A stretch of 64,000 nucleotides of DNA from Sphingomonas bacterium (GCF_903642285.1 NZ_CAHJWJ010000007.1:60633-124632), one strand, 5' to 3'; numbered from the stretch's first letter, positions 48,709 through 59,010 are shown. A program made the numbers and translations. Notes: generated from the letters alone by a model not told the origin.

Positions 48709-51700
48709 ATGCGTAACAACCTATTCTGGGGCGTGGCCGCGGTCGCGCTCATGGCACCGGCCGTGGCATCGGCACAGGAAACGACGGCAGCGATTCGCGG
48801 CACGGTGACGTCGGGCGGCGCGCCGGTCGCCGGCGCGGCCGTCGTCATCACCAACGTTCCCTCGGGAACGGTCGCCAAGACGACCAGCACCGCCGATGGA
48901 AGTTATTCCGCGGCCGGTCTCCGGGTAGGTGGGCCATACACGGTCGAAGTGACGAGCGCCGCCGGAAGCAAGACGGTCACCGATGTCTATACCGTCGCCG
49001 GTCAGGCGTTCAGCCTGCCGATCGAGATCGCCGACACTGCCACGGATATCGTCGTAACGGCGAGCCGAGTGCGTGGCGCTGGATCGAACAGCGAAGGCCC
49101 TGAAACCGTCCTGACCGCCAACCAGATCAGCAAGATCACCTCGGTCAACCGCGACATCCGCGACCTGATGCAGCGCGATCCGTTCGCGACGCTCGACACC
49201 AGCCAGTCGACCGGCCGCCAGGTCAGCTTCGCGGGCGTCAATCCGCGCTTCAACCGTTTCACCGTCGACGGCGTGCCGCTGACGGACAGCTTCGGTCTGA
49301 ACCCCGACGCCCTGCCGTCGCGCCGTGGCCCGGTGCCGCTCGATTCGATCGGCGAGTTCGAGACCAAGGTCGCGCCCTATGATATCCGCGACGGTTTCTT
49401 CCAGGGCGGCATCGTCAACGCCATCCTGAAGTCGGGCACCAACGAGTTCCACGGCACGGGCTTCTACACCTATTCCAGCGACGCGCTGAACGGGAACCGG
49501 ACCAAGCCGTTCTCGTCGCTGAACGGCGGCACCAATGCCGACGGCACCGTGACCCTACCGCCTTTCCAGAGCCGCGATTTCGGCGCGACGCTTTCCGGGC
49601 CGATCATCAAGGACAGGCTGTTCTTCATGGTCTCGGCCGAGCGCGTCCGCGCCAGCCTTCCGCTCGCCTATGGCGGGGGTGCCACCAGCAACGGCACCAG
49701 CCCGTTCACCAACCTCAGCGACACGACGGTCAACGCCGTCGGGACCATCGCGCAGAACGTCTACGGCGTGAACGCGGGCGGTATCCTGACCAACAACGGC
49801 GACCGCGACGACCGCATCGTCGGCAAGATCGACGCCAATATCTCCGACACGCAACGGCTCGCGATCACCGGTATCTATACCAAGGACCAGATCAATACGC
49901 TGGGCAGCACCAACGCCAACACGCTGCCGACGACGTCGGACGACTATCTCAAGCCGAACCGGGTGTTCGCGGGCGTCGTCCAGCTGAACTCGGACTGGTC
50001 GTCGATGCTCTCCACCGAGACCCGCGTGCGGTACAAGGATTACAAGAGCGGCCAGACGCCGCTTCTGGCCAACACCGCGCTGGCGACGGTCTGCACCGAT
50101 CCGGGCACCGCCGCGGCGATCACCACCGGCTCGGCGACGAGCTGTTCGTCGGGCGTCCCGACCGTACTGGTCGGTCCGCAGACCTCGGCACAGGCCAATC
50201 TGTTGCGGGTCAAGACCTTCGGCGCATCGGAAGTGGTGCGCGTCACCGCAGGCGATCACGTCGTCCGCGGCTATTTCGAGTACGAGAACAGCAGTAATTA
50301 CGATCTGTTCGTGAACGGTGCCAACGGCAGCTATTATTTCGACACGATCGCGGCGTTCAACGCGCGCATCGCGCAGACCTTCAGCTACTCCAATGCGACG
50401 ACGCTGAACCCGGCCGATGCGTCGGCGATCTTCAGCTACCAGACCTATACCTTCGGCCTGCAGGACGACTGGCGGGTCACCGACAAGCTGCACCTGTCGT
50501 ACGGCGTCCGCTACGATCTCTATGGCAGTAGCGACCGCCCGCCGTCGAACGCGAACTACGTCGCGCGCGAGGGCTTCTCGAACCGCGCGTTCCTCAGCGG
50601 CCGCGGCTTGTTCCAGCCACGCGTCGGCTTCGATTACAAGGCTGACCCGCGCCTCTCGATCCGCGGCGGTGCCGGCATCTTTGGTGGCGGCACGCCCGAC
50701 GTGTACGTCGGCAACTCCTTCTCGGCCTCGGGCGCACAGCCGGTATCGGTCACCCAGTTGGCGGCCGGATGCCTTGCGGCGGTCAACCCCGTTAGCCTGA
50801 CCAGCATTCCCGCGTCCTGTAATGCGGCGCTCCAAAACGGCAACGCCACCCAAAACGGCAGCGCTTCGGCGATCGCGCCGAACTTCAAGATCCCGTCCTA
50901 CTTCCGCGGGACGCTGTCCGTGTCACACGACACCAATCTCGGGCCGCTCGGCGATCACTGGAATTTCGGCGCAGACGGCTTGTACACGAAGACCCGCAAC
51001 GCGATCTTGGTGCAGGACTTCCGCGATCGACCGATCGCCGGTTTGCTGACGCCGGACGGTCGCCAGCGCTATTACGACGTCGTCGCGACCATCCCCGGCG
51101 CGGCGGGCACCTGCACCACCACATCGACAGTCTGCAACGACAACGCAGGCGACTATGTGCTGACCAACACCAGCAAGGGCCGGAGTTTCGTCGCGGTCGC
51201 CCGGTTCGACAAGCGTTGGGACCTGGGCGTCAGCATCGGCGGCAGCTTCACCTACCAGGACGTCAAGGATCTGCAGGCACTGACCTCGTCGGTCGCCTCG
51301 TCGAACTACAACAATGGCGCTTATTACGATGCCAATGGCGGTGCCTATGGCCATTCGAACGATGAAGTACGCTATTCATTCAAATACAATGTCGACTTCG
51401 ACCACGCGTTCTTCGGCGAAAACCGCACCCGGATCGACCTGTTCGGCACGACCCGAATCGGCGCTCCGTACAGCTACACCTTCCAGGACATCAGCAGCAG
51501 CGGTTCGTCGCGCAGCAACGTGTTCGGGACGGTGGGGAGCAACAGCCACTATCTCTTCTATGTGCCGACCGGACCGAACGATCCCAAGGTCATCTATGAC
51601 AGCGTTGCCACCCAAACGGCGATCGACAACCTCATCAACACGACGGGGCTGAACCAATATCGTGGTCAGGTGGCACCGCGCAATGCGTTCAACTCGAAGT

Positions 51701-52005
51701 GGTTCTCGCGCCTCGATCTGCACGTCGAGCAGGAAATCCCGACCTTTGTCGGCAAATCCAAGATTTCGCTGTTCGCGGATATCGAGAACTTCACGAACCT
51801 TCTCAACCATAATTGGGGTGAGCAGCTACGGGCCAGCTTCCCCTATTACAAGACGGTCACGCAGGTGTCGTGCGTGGCAGCAGGGACCAACTCCTGCGCC
51901 CAATACAAGTACACCAGCTTCAACCCTTCGAGTTCGGTGCAGGATCAGCTGATCGTGCTGCCGTCCTTGTACACGATCCGCGTCGGCGCGCGTCTGAGCT
52001 TCTAA
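48709..52005 (+). CDS. Oar-like TonB-dependent receptor with carboxypeptidase-like domain
   Basis: A 1098-residue outer-membrane protein. The signal peptide is MRNNLFWGVAAVALMAPAVASAQ. An N-terminal carboxypeptidase regulatory-like domain follows (AAIRGTVTSGGAPVAGAAVVITNVPSG), then a plug-like segment (DIVVTASRVRG) and a long beta-barrel ending VGARLSF. This layout is that of the Oar family, which is common in sphingomonads and often linked to uptake of large or peptide ligands; the ligand is unknown. GGGGGAA lies before the ATG. A rho-independent terminator follows. Confidence 0.92.
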   Translation: MRNNLFWGVAAVALMAPAVASAQETTAAIRGTVTSGGAPVAGAAVVITNVPSGTVAKTTSTADGSYSAAGLRVGGPYTVEVTSAAGSKTVTDVYTVAGQAFSLPIEIADTATDIVVTASRVRGAGSNSEGPETVLTANQISKITSVNRDIRDLMQRDPFATLDTSQSTGRQVSFAGVNPRFNRFTVDGVPLTDSFGLNPDALPSRRGPVPLDSIGEFETKVAPYDIRDGFFQGGIVNAILKSGTNEFHGTGFYTYSSDALNGNRTKPFSSLNGGTNADGTVTLPPFQSRDFGATLSGPIIKDRLFFMVSAERVRASLPLAYGGGATSNGTSPFTNLSDTTVNAVGTIAQNVYGVNAGGILTNNGDRDDRIVGKIDANISDTQRLAITGIYTKDQINTLGSTNANTLPTTSDDYLKPNRVFAGVVQLNSDWSSMLSTETRVRYKDYKSGQTPLLANTALATVCTDPGTAAAITTGSATSCSSGVPTVLVGPQTSAQANLLRVKTFGASEVVRVTAGDHVVRGYFEYENSSNYDLFVNGANGSYYFDTIAAFNARIAQTFSYSNATTLNPADASAIFSYQTYTFGLQDDWRVTDKLHLSYGVRYDLYGSSDRPPSNANYVAREGFSNRAFLSGRGLFQPRVGFDYKADPRLSIRGGAGIFGGGTPDVYVGNSFSASGAQPVSVTQLAAGCLAAVNPVSLTSIPASCNAALQNGNATQNGSASAIAPNFKIPSYFRGTLSVSHDTNLGPLGDHWNFGADGLYTKTRNAILVQDFRDRPIAGLLTPDGRQRYYDVVATIPGAAGTCTTTSTVCNDNAGDYVLTNTSKGRSFVAVARFDKRWDLGVSIGGSFTYQDVKDLQALTSSVASSNYNNGAYYDANGGAYGHSNDEVRYSFKYNVDFDHAFFGENRTRIDLFGTTRIGAPYSYTFQDISSSGSSRSNVFGTVGSNSHYLFYVPTGPNDPKVIYDSVATQTAIDNLINTTGLNQYRGQVAPRNAFNSKWFSRLDLHVEQEIPTFVGKSKISLFADIENFTNLLNHNWGEQLRASFPYYKTVTQVSCVAAGTNSCAQYKYTSFNPSSSVQDQLIVLPSLYTIRVGARLSF

Positions 52006-52029
52006 TTCGCGCGTTGGACGGGACAACCG

Positions 52030-52066
52030 ACCCGCCGCTTCCCTGAGGAGCGGCGGGTTTCTTGTT
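52030..52066 (+). terminator. Rho-independent terminator after the Oar-like gene
   Basis: CCCGCCGCT at 52031-52039, a nine-base loop, AGCGGCGGG at 52049-52057, then TTTCTTGTT. Confidence 0.88.
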
Positions 52067-52123
52067 ACCCTCCCTTCCCCCGCTTTGCGCCCCGCCGCCA
52101 CCCGGTGTAGGACGCCGGCGACG

Positions 52124-53230
52124 ATGGCCACGCTGACCGCCTCGCCGCCGATCACGGCGCGCCCTTTCTTCGAGGACAAGAGCCGCGCCTTCTGGACGCT
52201 TCAGGCGGTCGGGTGGAGCGGGTATCTGGTGCTGCGCGGCGCGTCGTCGGTATCGAACCTGTCGCTCGAATCGATCATCCCCGTCATCATCGAGGCGATC
52301 GTCGGCTATTGCATCACGCTGCTGCTTTCCACGCTCTACGGCTATTATCGCGGGCTGCACCGGGTGTCGGGCATTCTCGCGACCGTCCTGACGCTCGCGG
52401 TGGCGACCTTGCTCTATGCGACGCTCGACGCGTTCACCTTCTCGTTCATCCGGACGACCGAACCGGGCATCACGCTCACGCGCATGCTCGGCGCGGCCTA
52501 TGTCGCGTTCACCGTATTGGCGGGGTGGTCGGCGCTGTATTTCGGGATCAACTTCTACCTGATCGTCGAGGACCAGATCGACCAGATGAAGGATCTGGAG
52601 ACGCAGGCCAGCTCCGCGCAACTGGCGATGCTCCGCTATCAGCTGAACCCGCATTTCCTGTTCAACACGCTCAATTCCATCTCGACGCTCGTGCTCCTGA
52701 AACAGACCGAGCGGGCGAACGCGATGCTGTCGCGGCTGGCGTCGTTCCTTCGCTATACGCTGGCGAACGAACCGACCGCGCACGTCACCATCCAGCAGGA
52801 GATGGAGACGCTGAAGCTGTATCTGGAGATCGAGAAGATGCGATTCGAGGATCGGCTGCGGCCGAAATTCGATATCGATCCGCGCGCCGAACGTGCCCGC
52901 CTGCCGTCGCTGCTGCTCCAGCCATTGGTCGAGAATGCGATCAAATACGCCGTCACCCCGCAGGAAGACGGCGCGGAAATCCGGGTCGCGGTGCAGTTGA
53001 GCGGAGAACGCGTGCAGATCGGCGTGTCCGATACCGGCCCGGGCTTGAACGGCGTCCGCCAATCGCCGAGCCTTTCAACCGGCGTCGGCATCGCCAATAT
53101 AAGGGAACGCCTGGTACAGGCCTACGGCCCGGACCACCGTTTCGAAATACGCGCCATGCCGACCGGCGGGTTCGGGGTCGAGATCGAGATCCCGTTCCAG
53201 CTCGAGGACGTGAACAGAGAGACCGCATGA
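52124..53230 (+). CDS. LytS/YehU-type sensor histidine kinase
   Basis: A 368-residue membrane kinase. Several hydrophobic segments in the N-terminal half (for example IIPVIIEAIVGYCITLLL and FTVLAGWSALYFGIN) form the sensor, and the kinase region has the phosphoacceptor His177 in LRYQLNPHFLFNTLNSISTL and LQPLVENAIKYAVTP plus SDTGPGLNG of the ATPase. It belongs to the His-kinase (PF06580) type. The ATG at 52124 (MATLTASPP) is chosen; an upstream TTG is less likely. Its stop overlaps the response regulator start, so the two are a pair. Confidence 0.92.
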   Translation: MATLTASPPITARPFFEDKSRAFWTLQAVGWSGYLVLRGASSVSNLSLESIIPVIIEAIVGYCITLLLSTLYGYYRGLHRVSGILATVLTLAVATLLYATLDAFTFSFIRTTEPGITLTRMLGAAYVAFTVLAGWSALYFGINFYLIVEDQIDQMKDLETQASSAQLAMLRYQLNPHFLFNTLNSISTLVLLKQTERANAMLSRLASFLRYTLANEPTAHVTIQQEMETLKLYLEIEKMRFEDRLRPKFDIDPRAERARLPSLLLQPLVENAIKYAVTPQEDGAEIRVAVQLSGERVQIGVSDTGPGLNGVRQSPSLSTGVGIANIRERLVQAYGPDHRFEIRAMPTGGFGVEIEIPFQLEDVNRETA

Positions 53231-54042
53231 CCATTCGCACCATCCTCGTCGACGACGAACCGCTCGCGATCCAGGGCCTCGAACTGCGCCTCGCCGCGTT
53301 CGACGATGTCGAGATCGTCGACAAATGCCAGAACGGCCGCGAGGCGATCCGCAGCATCAAGACGCACAAGCCCGACCTCGTCTTCCTCGATATCCAGATG
53401 CCGGGGTTCGACGGCTTCTCGGTCGTGCAGGGGCTGATGGAGGTCGAGCCGCCGCTGTTCGTGTTCGTGACCGCGTATGGCGACCATGCGCTGAAGGCGT
53501 TCGAGGCGGATGCGCTGGATTATCTCATGAAGCCGGTCGATGAATCGCGGCTGGCGGACACCGTCGAACGCGTCCGCCAGCGACTGAACGAGAAGCGCGG
53601 CGTGGAAGAGGTCGAGAAGCTGCGCGAGGTGCTGGCCGATGTCGCGCCCGAGGCGGCGGCGGAGATCGCGGCGGAGAAGAGCGAGGCTGGCGGCGATGCG
53701 GTGCAGGCGAACCGGTTCGAGAAGCTCATCAACATCAAGGACCGCGGCCAGATCTTCCGTGTCGATGTCGACACGATCGAACTGATCGAGGCGGCGGGCG
53801 ATTACATGGTCATCAATACCGGCGACAATTCGCTGGTGCTGCGCGAGACGATGAAGGACCTGGAGAAGCGGCTCGATCCCCGCCGGTTCCAGCGCATCCA
53901 CCGCTCGACGATCGTCAACCTGGACCTGGTCAAGCAGGTGAAGCCGCATACCAACGGCGAATGCTTCCTGGTGCTGAATTCGGGCGCGAGCGTGAAGGTG
54001 TCGCGCAGCTACCGGGATGTGGTCGCGCGGTTCGTCCACTGA
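53227..54042 (+). CDS. LytTR family response regulator
   Basis: A 271-residue partner of the kinase upstream. The receiver domain has Asp55 in VFLDIQMPGFDGF and the conserved Lys in YLMKPVDESR; a linker follows, and a C-terminal LytTR DNA-binding domain (FRVDVDTIELIEAAGDYMVI ... RRFQRIHRSTIVNLDLV). LytTR proteins bind DNA through beta strands, usually activating envelope or surface genes. The target is unknown; TonB receptor genes lie on both sides. Confidence 0.94.
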   Translation: MTIRTILVDDEPLAIQGLELRLAAFDDVEIVDKCQNGREAIRSIKTHKPDLVFLDIQMPGFDGFSVVQGLMEVEPPLFVFVTAYGDHALKAFEADALDYLMKPVDESRLADTVERVRQRLNEKRGVEEVEKLREVLADVAPEAAAEIAAEKSEAGGDAVQANRFEKLINIKDRGQIFRVDVDTIELIEAAGDYMVINTGDNSLVLRETMKDLEKRLDPRRFQRIHRSTIVNLDLVKQVKPHTNGECFLVLNSGASVKVSRSYRDVVARFVH

Positions 54043-54066
54043 CGATCAACGGCGGCCCGCCTCTGC

Positions 54067-54150
54067 GTCTTGCCGGGCTTGACCCGGCATCCAGAGCCAC
54101 GGACGAAATGCTTGCGGCCCTGGACCCCGGGACAAGCCCGGGGTGACGGG
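54067..54150. repeat. Palindromic intergenic repeat after the response regulator gene
   Basis: TCTTGCCGGGCTTGACCCGG and CCCGGGACAAGCCCGGGGTGACGG with a CAGAGCC/GGCCCTG middle. It matches the plan of 20848-20943 and 23829-23911. Confidence 0.75.
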
Positions 54151-54157
54151 GTTGACT

Positions 54158-56518
54158 TTACTTGAACGACCCGCTGAGCATCACCCCGAACACCCGCGGA
54201 TCGTTGTAGATCCCCGCCCGGTAGTTCGACGTGTCGATCACATCGACCAGGTTCTTGGTGTTGGTCAGGTTCCGCGCGAACGCCGCGATTTCGTACCGGC
54301 CGAAGGCATACCCGACCTTCGCCCCGAGTTCGTAATTGCCGTCCGCGCTATATTCCACCGCGCGGTACAGGACGAAGTCGGTCTTGCCCTGGAGGTTGAA
54401 GTCGGTGGAGACGAACACCCGGCTTTTGCCGTCGCCCAGCGGGATGTCGTACCGGGCGTTGACGTTGACGTTGTAGTCCGGCGCGTTCGGGAACGGGTTG
54501 CCGTTGATCTGCGCGAAATAATTGTTGCCGATCCTGACCGTCGGGTCGAGCACCGTCTCCGACGGGACCCCGCCCGCCGCGCCGACCTGCGCGTAGACGC
54601 CCTTGTCGTCGATCTCGGTATGCAACAGGCTCAGCCCCACCCCGATATGGAAATTGGGAATCGGACGCGCGTCCAGTTCGGCCTCCGCGCCATAGCCCTT
54701 GCCCTTGCTGGCGTTGAACAGCACGCCGTTGCCGTTGGCGTCGTTGCCGTTCAGCTGGATATTGTCGACGACATAATAGAAACCCGCCGCATTGAAGTGG
54801 ATACGGCCGTCCCAGAACGCGGTCTTCACGCCGGCTTCGTAGCTGGTGTTGGTCTCCGAATTAGCGGTGGTATAGGCGGTCGCGAACACCGCCGAGCGGC
54901 CCTGGATCGTCGGCCCGCGGAAACCGCGCGCGACGCGGGCATAGACGCTGGCCTCGGGCGACAGCTTGTACAGCAGGCTGGCGTCGAAGCTGGGCTTGGT
55001 GTCCGACAGGCGGCAATAGGTTGCGGTGCCGCACGCATAGGACGAGGCCGGCGCGGTGACCGGCACCGCCAGATTGACGAAGTTCGGGTGCAGCAACAGG
55101 CTGGTGCGCTTCGTATCATTGGTCACGCGCACGCCGCCGGTCAGCGTCAGCGCGCTGGTCAGGTCGTAGCTGGCCTGCGCGAACCCAGCATAGGACGTGT
55201 TGACGTCGTGCAGCAGCACGAAATTGTTCGGGTTGGGCGCGGTGCCCAGTATGTTGTTGGTCAGGAAGAAGCTGCGCTGGTCGAATTCGGTATTGTCGCG
55301 CTGGTCGAAATAGATGCCGCCCAGCTGCCATTTGAACGGTCCGGTATCGGGGCTCGCCAGGCGGACCTCCTGCGTCCACTGGTCCAGATAGCGCAGCTGG
55401 CCCTGCGATTCGCCGCAGCCGACCGCGCAGTAATTGGCGGCGGTGCCACCGAAATTCGCTGCCGCGCCGCCATCGGTATCGCCGCGGCTATAACCCGATG
55501 CATGTTCCCAGGCGGTGATCGAGGTCAGCGTCACGCCCCCGAAATCATATGCCGCCTTCACCGACACGCCGTGCGTCTTGTACGCCTGCGGATTGTTCTG
55601 CGCCTCGTCATAGGCGACGACCGAGCGGTCGAACGACGCAGGGACCGCGTTGGTCCCGGGGATGATCGAGCCGCGATAGAAGATCGAGGCGAAGCCGGCA
55701 TAGTCGCGGTAATGACCAGCCACCCGCAGGCTGAACGCGTCGCTCGGCTTGACCAGCACCTGCAGCCGGACGTCGCGCTCGTCGAAGCCGTCGAGCTTGT
55801 TGTGCCCGCCGACGGTGCCGTCGTCGGACGGGCCCATATAGGTGTTGCTGATCCAGTTGTCGCGGTGCTGGTACAGCCCCGACAGGCGGAAGCTGATCGT
55901 GCCGTCCCTGGTCAGCGGGCCACCGATGCCGACATCGGCATTGACGCTGTTGAAGCGGCCATAGCTGACCGATCCCTGTCCCGCCCAGGTCTCGCTTGGC
56001 TGCGCGCTGTCGAACTTGACGATGCCCGCGGTCGTGTTGCGGCCGAACAGCGACCCTTGCGGACCCTTCAGCACTTCGACATCGGCGACGTCGAACACCG
56101 GGTTCGACTTCAGCACGACATTCTCCTCGACGACATCGTCCTGGATGATCTCGACCGGCTGCGACGCGCCGAGGTAGAAATCGATATTGCCGAGCCCGCG
56201 AATATAGAAGCGCGGGAAGATGCGGCCGGTCGAGGTCTCGACATACAGGCTCGGCACCTTGCCCGACAGCGACAGCAGCGTGTCGCCGCCCGCGGCGTCG
56301 TAATCGTGGAGCGTTTCCGACCGGATCACCGATACCGCGACCGGCACCGTTAGATTGTCCTCGCTTCGGCGCTGCGCGGTCACGACGATGGTGTTGCCGT
56401 CGTCGACCGGATCGGCGGCAAGCGTGGTACCGGCGGATTGCGCCCGCGCGGCAACCGGCGTGACGGCAAGCGTAGCGACGCCTGCAAGCAGCATAGCTGC
56501 CAGCTTCGAACTGTTCAT
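54158..56518 (-). CDS. TonB-dependent receptor
   Basis: A 786-residue outer-membrane transporter. The signal peptide is MNSSKLAAMLLAGVATLAVTPVAARAQ. The plug has the TonB box-like NTIVVTAQRRSEDN and VEVLKGPQGSLFGRNTTAGIV, with RFYIRGLGNIDFYLG ahead of it, and the barrel ends YNDPRVFGVMLSGSFK. It has no STN domain. The ligand is unknown; the sequence type is common among the numerous sphingomonad receptors. Two ATG codons stand in tandem after GGGGGGTT; the second is chosen for spacing. It is divergent from the ABC-F gene. Confidence 0.92.
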   Translation of the reverse strand: MNSSKLAAMLLAGVATLAVTPVAARAQSAGTTLAADPVDDGNTIVVTAQRRSEDNLTVPVAVSVIRSETLHDYDAAGGDTLLSLSGKVPSLYVETSTGRIFPRFYIRGLGNIDFYLGASQPVEIIQDDVVEENVVLKSNPVFDVADVEVLKGPQGSLFGRNTTAGIVKFDSAQPSETWAGQGSVSYGRFNSVNADVGIGGPLTRDGTISFRLSGLYQHRDNWISNTYMGPSDDGTVGGHNKLDGFDERDVRLQVLVKPSDAFSLRVAGHYRDYAGFASIFYRGSIIPGTNAVPASFDRSVVAYDEAQNNPQAYKTHGVSVKAAYDFGGVTLTSITAWEHASGYSRGDTDGGAAANFGGTAANYCAVGCGESQGQLRYLDQWTQEVRLASPDTGPFKWQLGGIYFDQRDNTEFDQRSFFLTNNILGTAPNPNNFVLLHDVNTSYAGFAQASYDLTSALTLTGGVRVTNDTKRTSLLLHPNFVNLAVPVTAPASSYACGTATYCRLSDTKPSFDASLLYKLSPEASVYARVARGFRGPTIQGRSAVFATAYTTANSETNTSYEAGVKTAFWDGRIHFNAAGFYYVVDNIQLNGNDANGNGVLFNASKGKGYGAEAELDARPIPNFHIGVGLSLLHTEIDDKGVYAQVGAAGGVPSETVLDPTVRIGNNYFAQINGNPFPNAPDYNVNVNARYDIPLGDGKSRVFVSTDFNLQGKTDFVLYRAVEYSADGNYELGAKVGYAFGRYEIAAFARNLTNTKNLVDVIDTSNYRAGIYNDPRVFGVMLSGSFK

Positions 56519-56732
56519 CATAACCCCCCAATGTTGCACGCCGCGTCATCGCGTATCCGGACGTACGCGGCACGACGTCCATGGCCGCGTGTTGTGACGA
56601 CTTTGTGGCAACACCCGACAATGCCCCCGCAATGTCGCGCGCTGCTTCTGCCCGGCAGAAGCCGAGTCGATCCGGCAAAGCAGGCGCGCGCGCCCTCGCC
56701 CAACCATGCTGCATCTGCTAACGGATGCGGCG

Positions 56733-58604
56733 ATGCTCAATCTGAACGCCATCACCGTGCGCCTGGGCGGGCGCGTCATTCTGGACGGCGCGACCGCGGC
56801 GCTGCCGCCGGGATCGCGCGTCGGGCTGATCGGGCGCAACGGTGCGGGCAAGTCGACGATGGTACGCGTGATCGCCGGGCTGCTGGAACCCGACGACGGT
56901 TCCGCCGACATGCCGCGCGGTGCGAAGATCGGCTATATCGCGCAGGAAGCCCCGCACGGCGACGCCAGCCCCTTCGAAACCGTACTCGCCGCGGATACCG
57001 AACGCGCCGCGCTGATGCTGGAAAGCGAGACGAGCGAGGATCCCGACCGGCTGGGCGACGTGTACGAGCGGCTGATCGCGATCGATGCGTATACCGCGCC
57101 CGCCCGCGCGGCGCAGATCCTGCTTGGCCTCGGCTTCGACGAGGAGATGCAGGCGCGCGCGCTCGACAGTTTTTCGGGCGGATGGAAGATGCGCGTCGCG
57201 CTCGCCGCGCTGCTGTTCTCGCAGCCCGACCTGCTGCTGCTCGACGAGCCGTCGAACCATCTCGATCTCGAAGCGGTGATGTGGCTCGAGGATTTCCTCA
57301 AAGGCTACAAGGCGACGATCGTGGTGGTGAGCCACGAACGTGATTTCCTCAACAACGTCGTCGATCATATCCTGCATCTGCAGGGCGGCAAGATCACGCT
57401 CTACCCGGGCGGATACGACGCGTTCGAGCGGCAGCGCGCCGAACGGCTCGCGCAGATCGAGGCGGCGCGCGCCAACCAGGCGGTGCAGCGCGAGAAGCTG
57501 CAATCCTATATCGCGAAGAACTCCGCGCGCGCCTCGACCGCCAAGCAGGCGCAGAGCCGCCAGAAGATGCTGGCGAAGATGCAGCCGATCGCGGAGAGCT
57601 ACAACGACCCGACCTTGTCGTTCGGCTTTCCCGACCCGACCGAGCTTCGCCCGCCGCTCATCACGCTCGACATGGCGGCGGTCGGCTATAGCGACGTGCC
57701 GATCCTGAAGCGGCTGAACCTGCGTCTCGATCCCGACGACCGGATCGCGCTGCTGGGGCGCAACGGCAACGGCAAGACCACGCTCGCCCGCCTCCTCGCC
57801 GCGCAGCTCGCGCCGATGGAGGGCGATATGGCGGCATCGGGCAAGATGAAGGTCGGCTATTTCACCCAGTATCAGGTGGAGGAACTCGACACCGACGACA
57901 CCCCGGTCGAGCATATGGCGCACGCGATGAAGGGCGCGTCGCCCGCCGCCGTCCGTGGCCAGCTGGGCCGGTTCGGCTTTTCGGGCGACAAGGCGACGAC
58001 CAAGGTCGGACGGCTGTCGGGCGGCGAACGCGCGCGGCTGGCGCTGGCGCTCATCACCCGCGACGCGCCGCATCTGCTGATCCTCGACGAACCGACCAAC
58101 CATCTCGACGTCGACGCGCGCGAGGCGCTGGTGCAGGCGCTCAACGCCTATACCGGCGCGGTGGTGCTGGTCAGCCACGACCGCCACATGCTGGAACTGA
58201 CCGCCGACCGGCTGGTGCTGGTCGACGACGGCACCGCGCGCGAATATGACGGGACGCTCGACGATTATATCGCGCTGATCCTGAAGGGCGATGGCGGGGG
58301 CAAGGGCGACGCGGCGTCGAAGGAGTCGCGCAAGGCGGACAAGAGGGCTGCCGCCGAAGCGCGCGAGAAGGATGCCGCGCTTCGCAAGACCGTACGCGAG
58401 CTGGAGGAGCAGACCGCCAAATTCACGCGCGAGCGCGGCGCGATCGACAAGGCGATGTTCGCGCCCGCAGATGCCGAACCGCGCTTCGCCCGGCTGTCGA
58501 TGGGCGAACTGAACCAGCGCCGCGCCGAAGTACAGGCGAAGCTTGAGGCGAGCGAGGCGAAATGGCTCGAAGCGAGCGAGGCGCTGGAGCGGGCCGGGGC
58601 GTGA
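56733..58604 (+). CDS. ABC-F family ATPase
   Basis: A 623-residue soluble protein with two ABC ATPase domains and no membrane segment. Walker A motifs are GRNGAGKST (first) and GRNGNGKTT (second), ABC signatures FSGGWKMR and LSGGERARLAL, and Walker B LLLLDEPSNHLD and LLILDEPTNHLD. The linker between them is charged. ABC-F proteins act on the ribosome (Uup/EttA-type) in translation; C-terminal coiled-coil residues fit the Uup/YheS group. The ATG at 56733 is chosen over one nine codons upstream. Confidence 0.92.
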   Translation: MLNLNAITVRLGGRVILDGATAALPPGSRVGLIGRNGAGKSTMVRVIAGLLEPDDGSADMPRGAKIGYIAQEAPHGDASPFETVLAADTERAALMLESETSEDPDRLGDVYERLIAIDAYTAPARAAQILLGLGFDEEMQARALDSFSGGWKMRVALAALLFSQPDLLLLDEPSNHLDLEAVMWLEDFLKGYKATIVVVSHERDFLNNVVDHILHLQGGKITLYPGGYDAFERQRAERLAQIEAARANQAVQREKLQSYIAKNSARASTAKQAQSRQKMLAKMQPIAESYNDPTLSFGFPDPTELRPPLITLDMAAVGYSDVPILKRLNLRLDPDDRIALLGRNGNGKTTLARLLAAQLAPMEGDMAASGKMKVGYFTQYQVEELDTDDTPVEHMAHAMKGASPAAVRGQLGRFGFSGDKATTKVGRLSGGERARLALALITRDAPHLLILDEPTNHLDVDAREALVQALNAYTGAVVLVSHDRHMLELTADRLVLVDDGTAREYDGTLDDYIALILKGDGGGKGDAASKESRKADKRAAAEAREKDAALRKTVRELEEQTAKFTRERGAIDKAMFAPADAEPRFARLSMGELNQRRAEVQAKLEASEAKWLEASEALERAGA

Positions 58605-58675
58605 AGCTCCTGCGAAAGCAGGAGCCCAGGGCGCGAGCGTACCGTTCGTAAACCCTGGGTTCCTGCGTCCGCAGT
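58605..58675. repeat. Palindromic repeat after the ABC-F gene
   Basis: CTCCTGCGAAAGCAGGAGCCCAGGG at the left pairs with CCCTGGGTTCCTGCGTCCGCAG at the right, separated by about 25 bases. It is a third repeat family in this window, related to the stem at 33158-33175. Confidence 0.75.
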
Positions 58676-58688
58676 AAGACGAGGCGCG

Positions 58689-58973
58689 TTAGCCTTCGCC
58701 CGTCCCCTCGTCCGCGACCGCTGCCCGTTCGAACCAGGACTCCACCTCGCCCGACAGTCTCAGCGTCAGCGGGTTGCCCTTGCGATCGACCTTCTTCCCC
58801 AACGCGACGCGGATCCAGCTTTCGGAGCGGCAATATTCCTCGACGTCGCGGCGTTCGGCACCCTTGAAACGGATGCCGATCCCGCGAGCGAGCAGCGCCT
58901 CGTCGAAATAGGGACTGCGCGGGTTGGTCGACAGGCGATCCGGTGGGGTATCGGCGGGCGGGGTATCGGTCAT
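58689..58973 (-). CDS. DUF3297 family protein
   Basis: A 94-residue soluble protein. PPDRLSTNPRSPYFDEALLARGIGIRFKG and KVDRKGNPLTLRLSG match the DUF3297 (glutathione peroxidase-associated in some annotations) family of small conserved proteins. The function is unknown. It is on the minus strand; its downstream end faces the ABC-F gene end across a palindromic repeat. Confidence 0.85.
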   Translation of the reverse strand: MTDTPPADTPPDRLSTNPRSPYFDEALLARGIGIRFKGAERRDVEEYCRSESWIRVALGKKVDRKGNPLTLRLSGEVESWFERAAVADEGTGEG

Positions 58974-59010
58974 CCGCCCCGCCTAGAAGAAAACGCCCCG
59001 CCGCCGCCAC

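Noticed and set aside
54143..56353. 736-codon open frame opposite the TonB receptor
   Set aside because: Antisense shadow caused by high GC and codon bias of the receptor gene.
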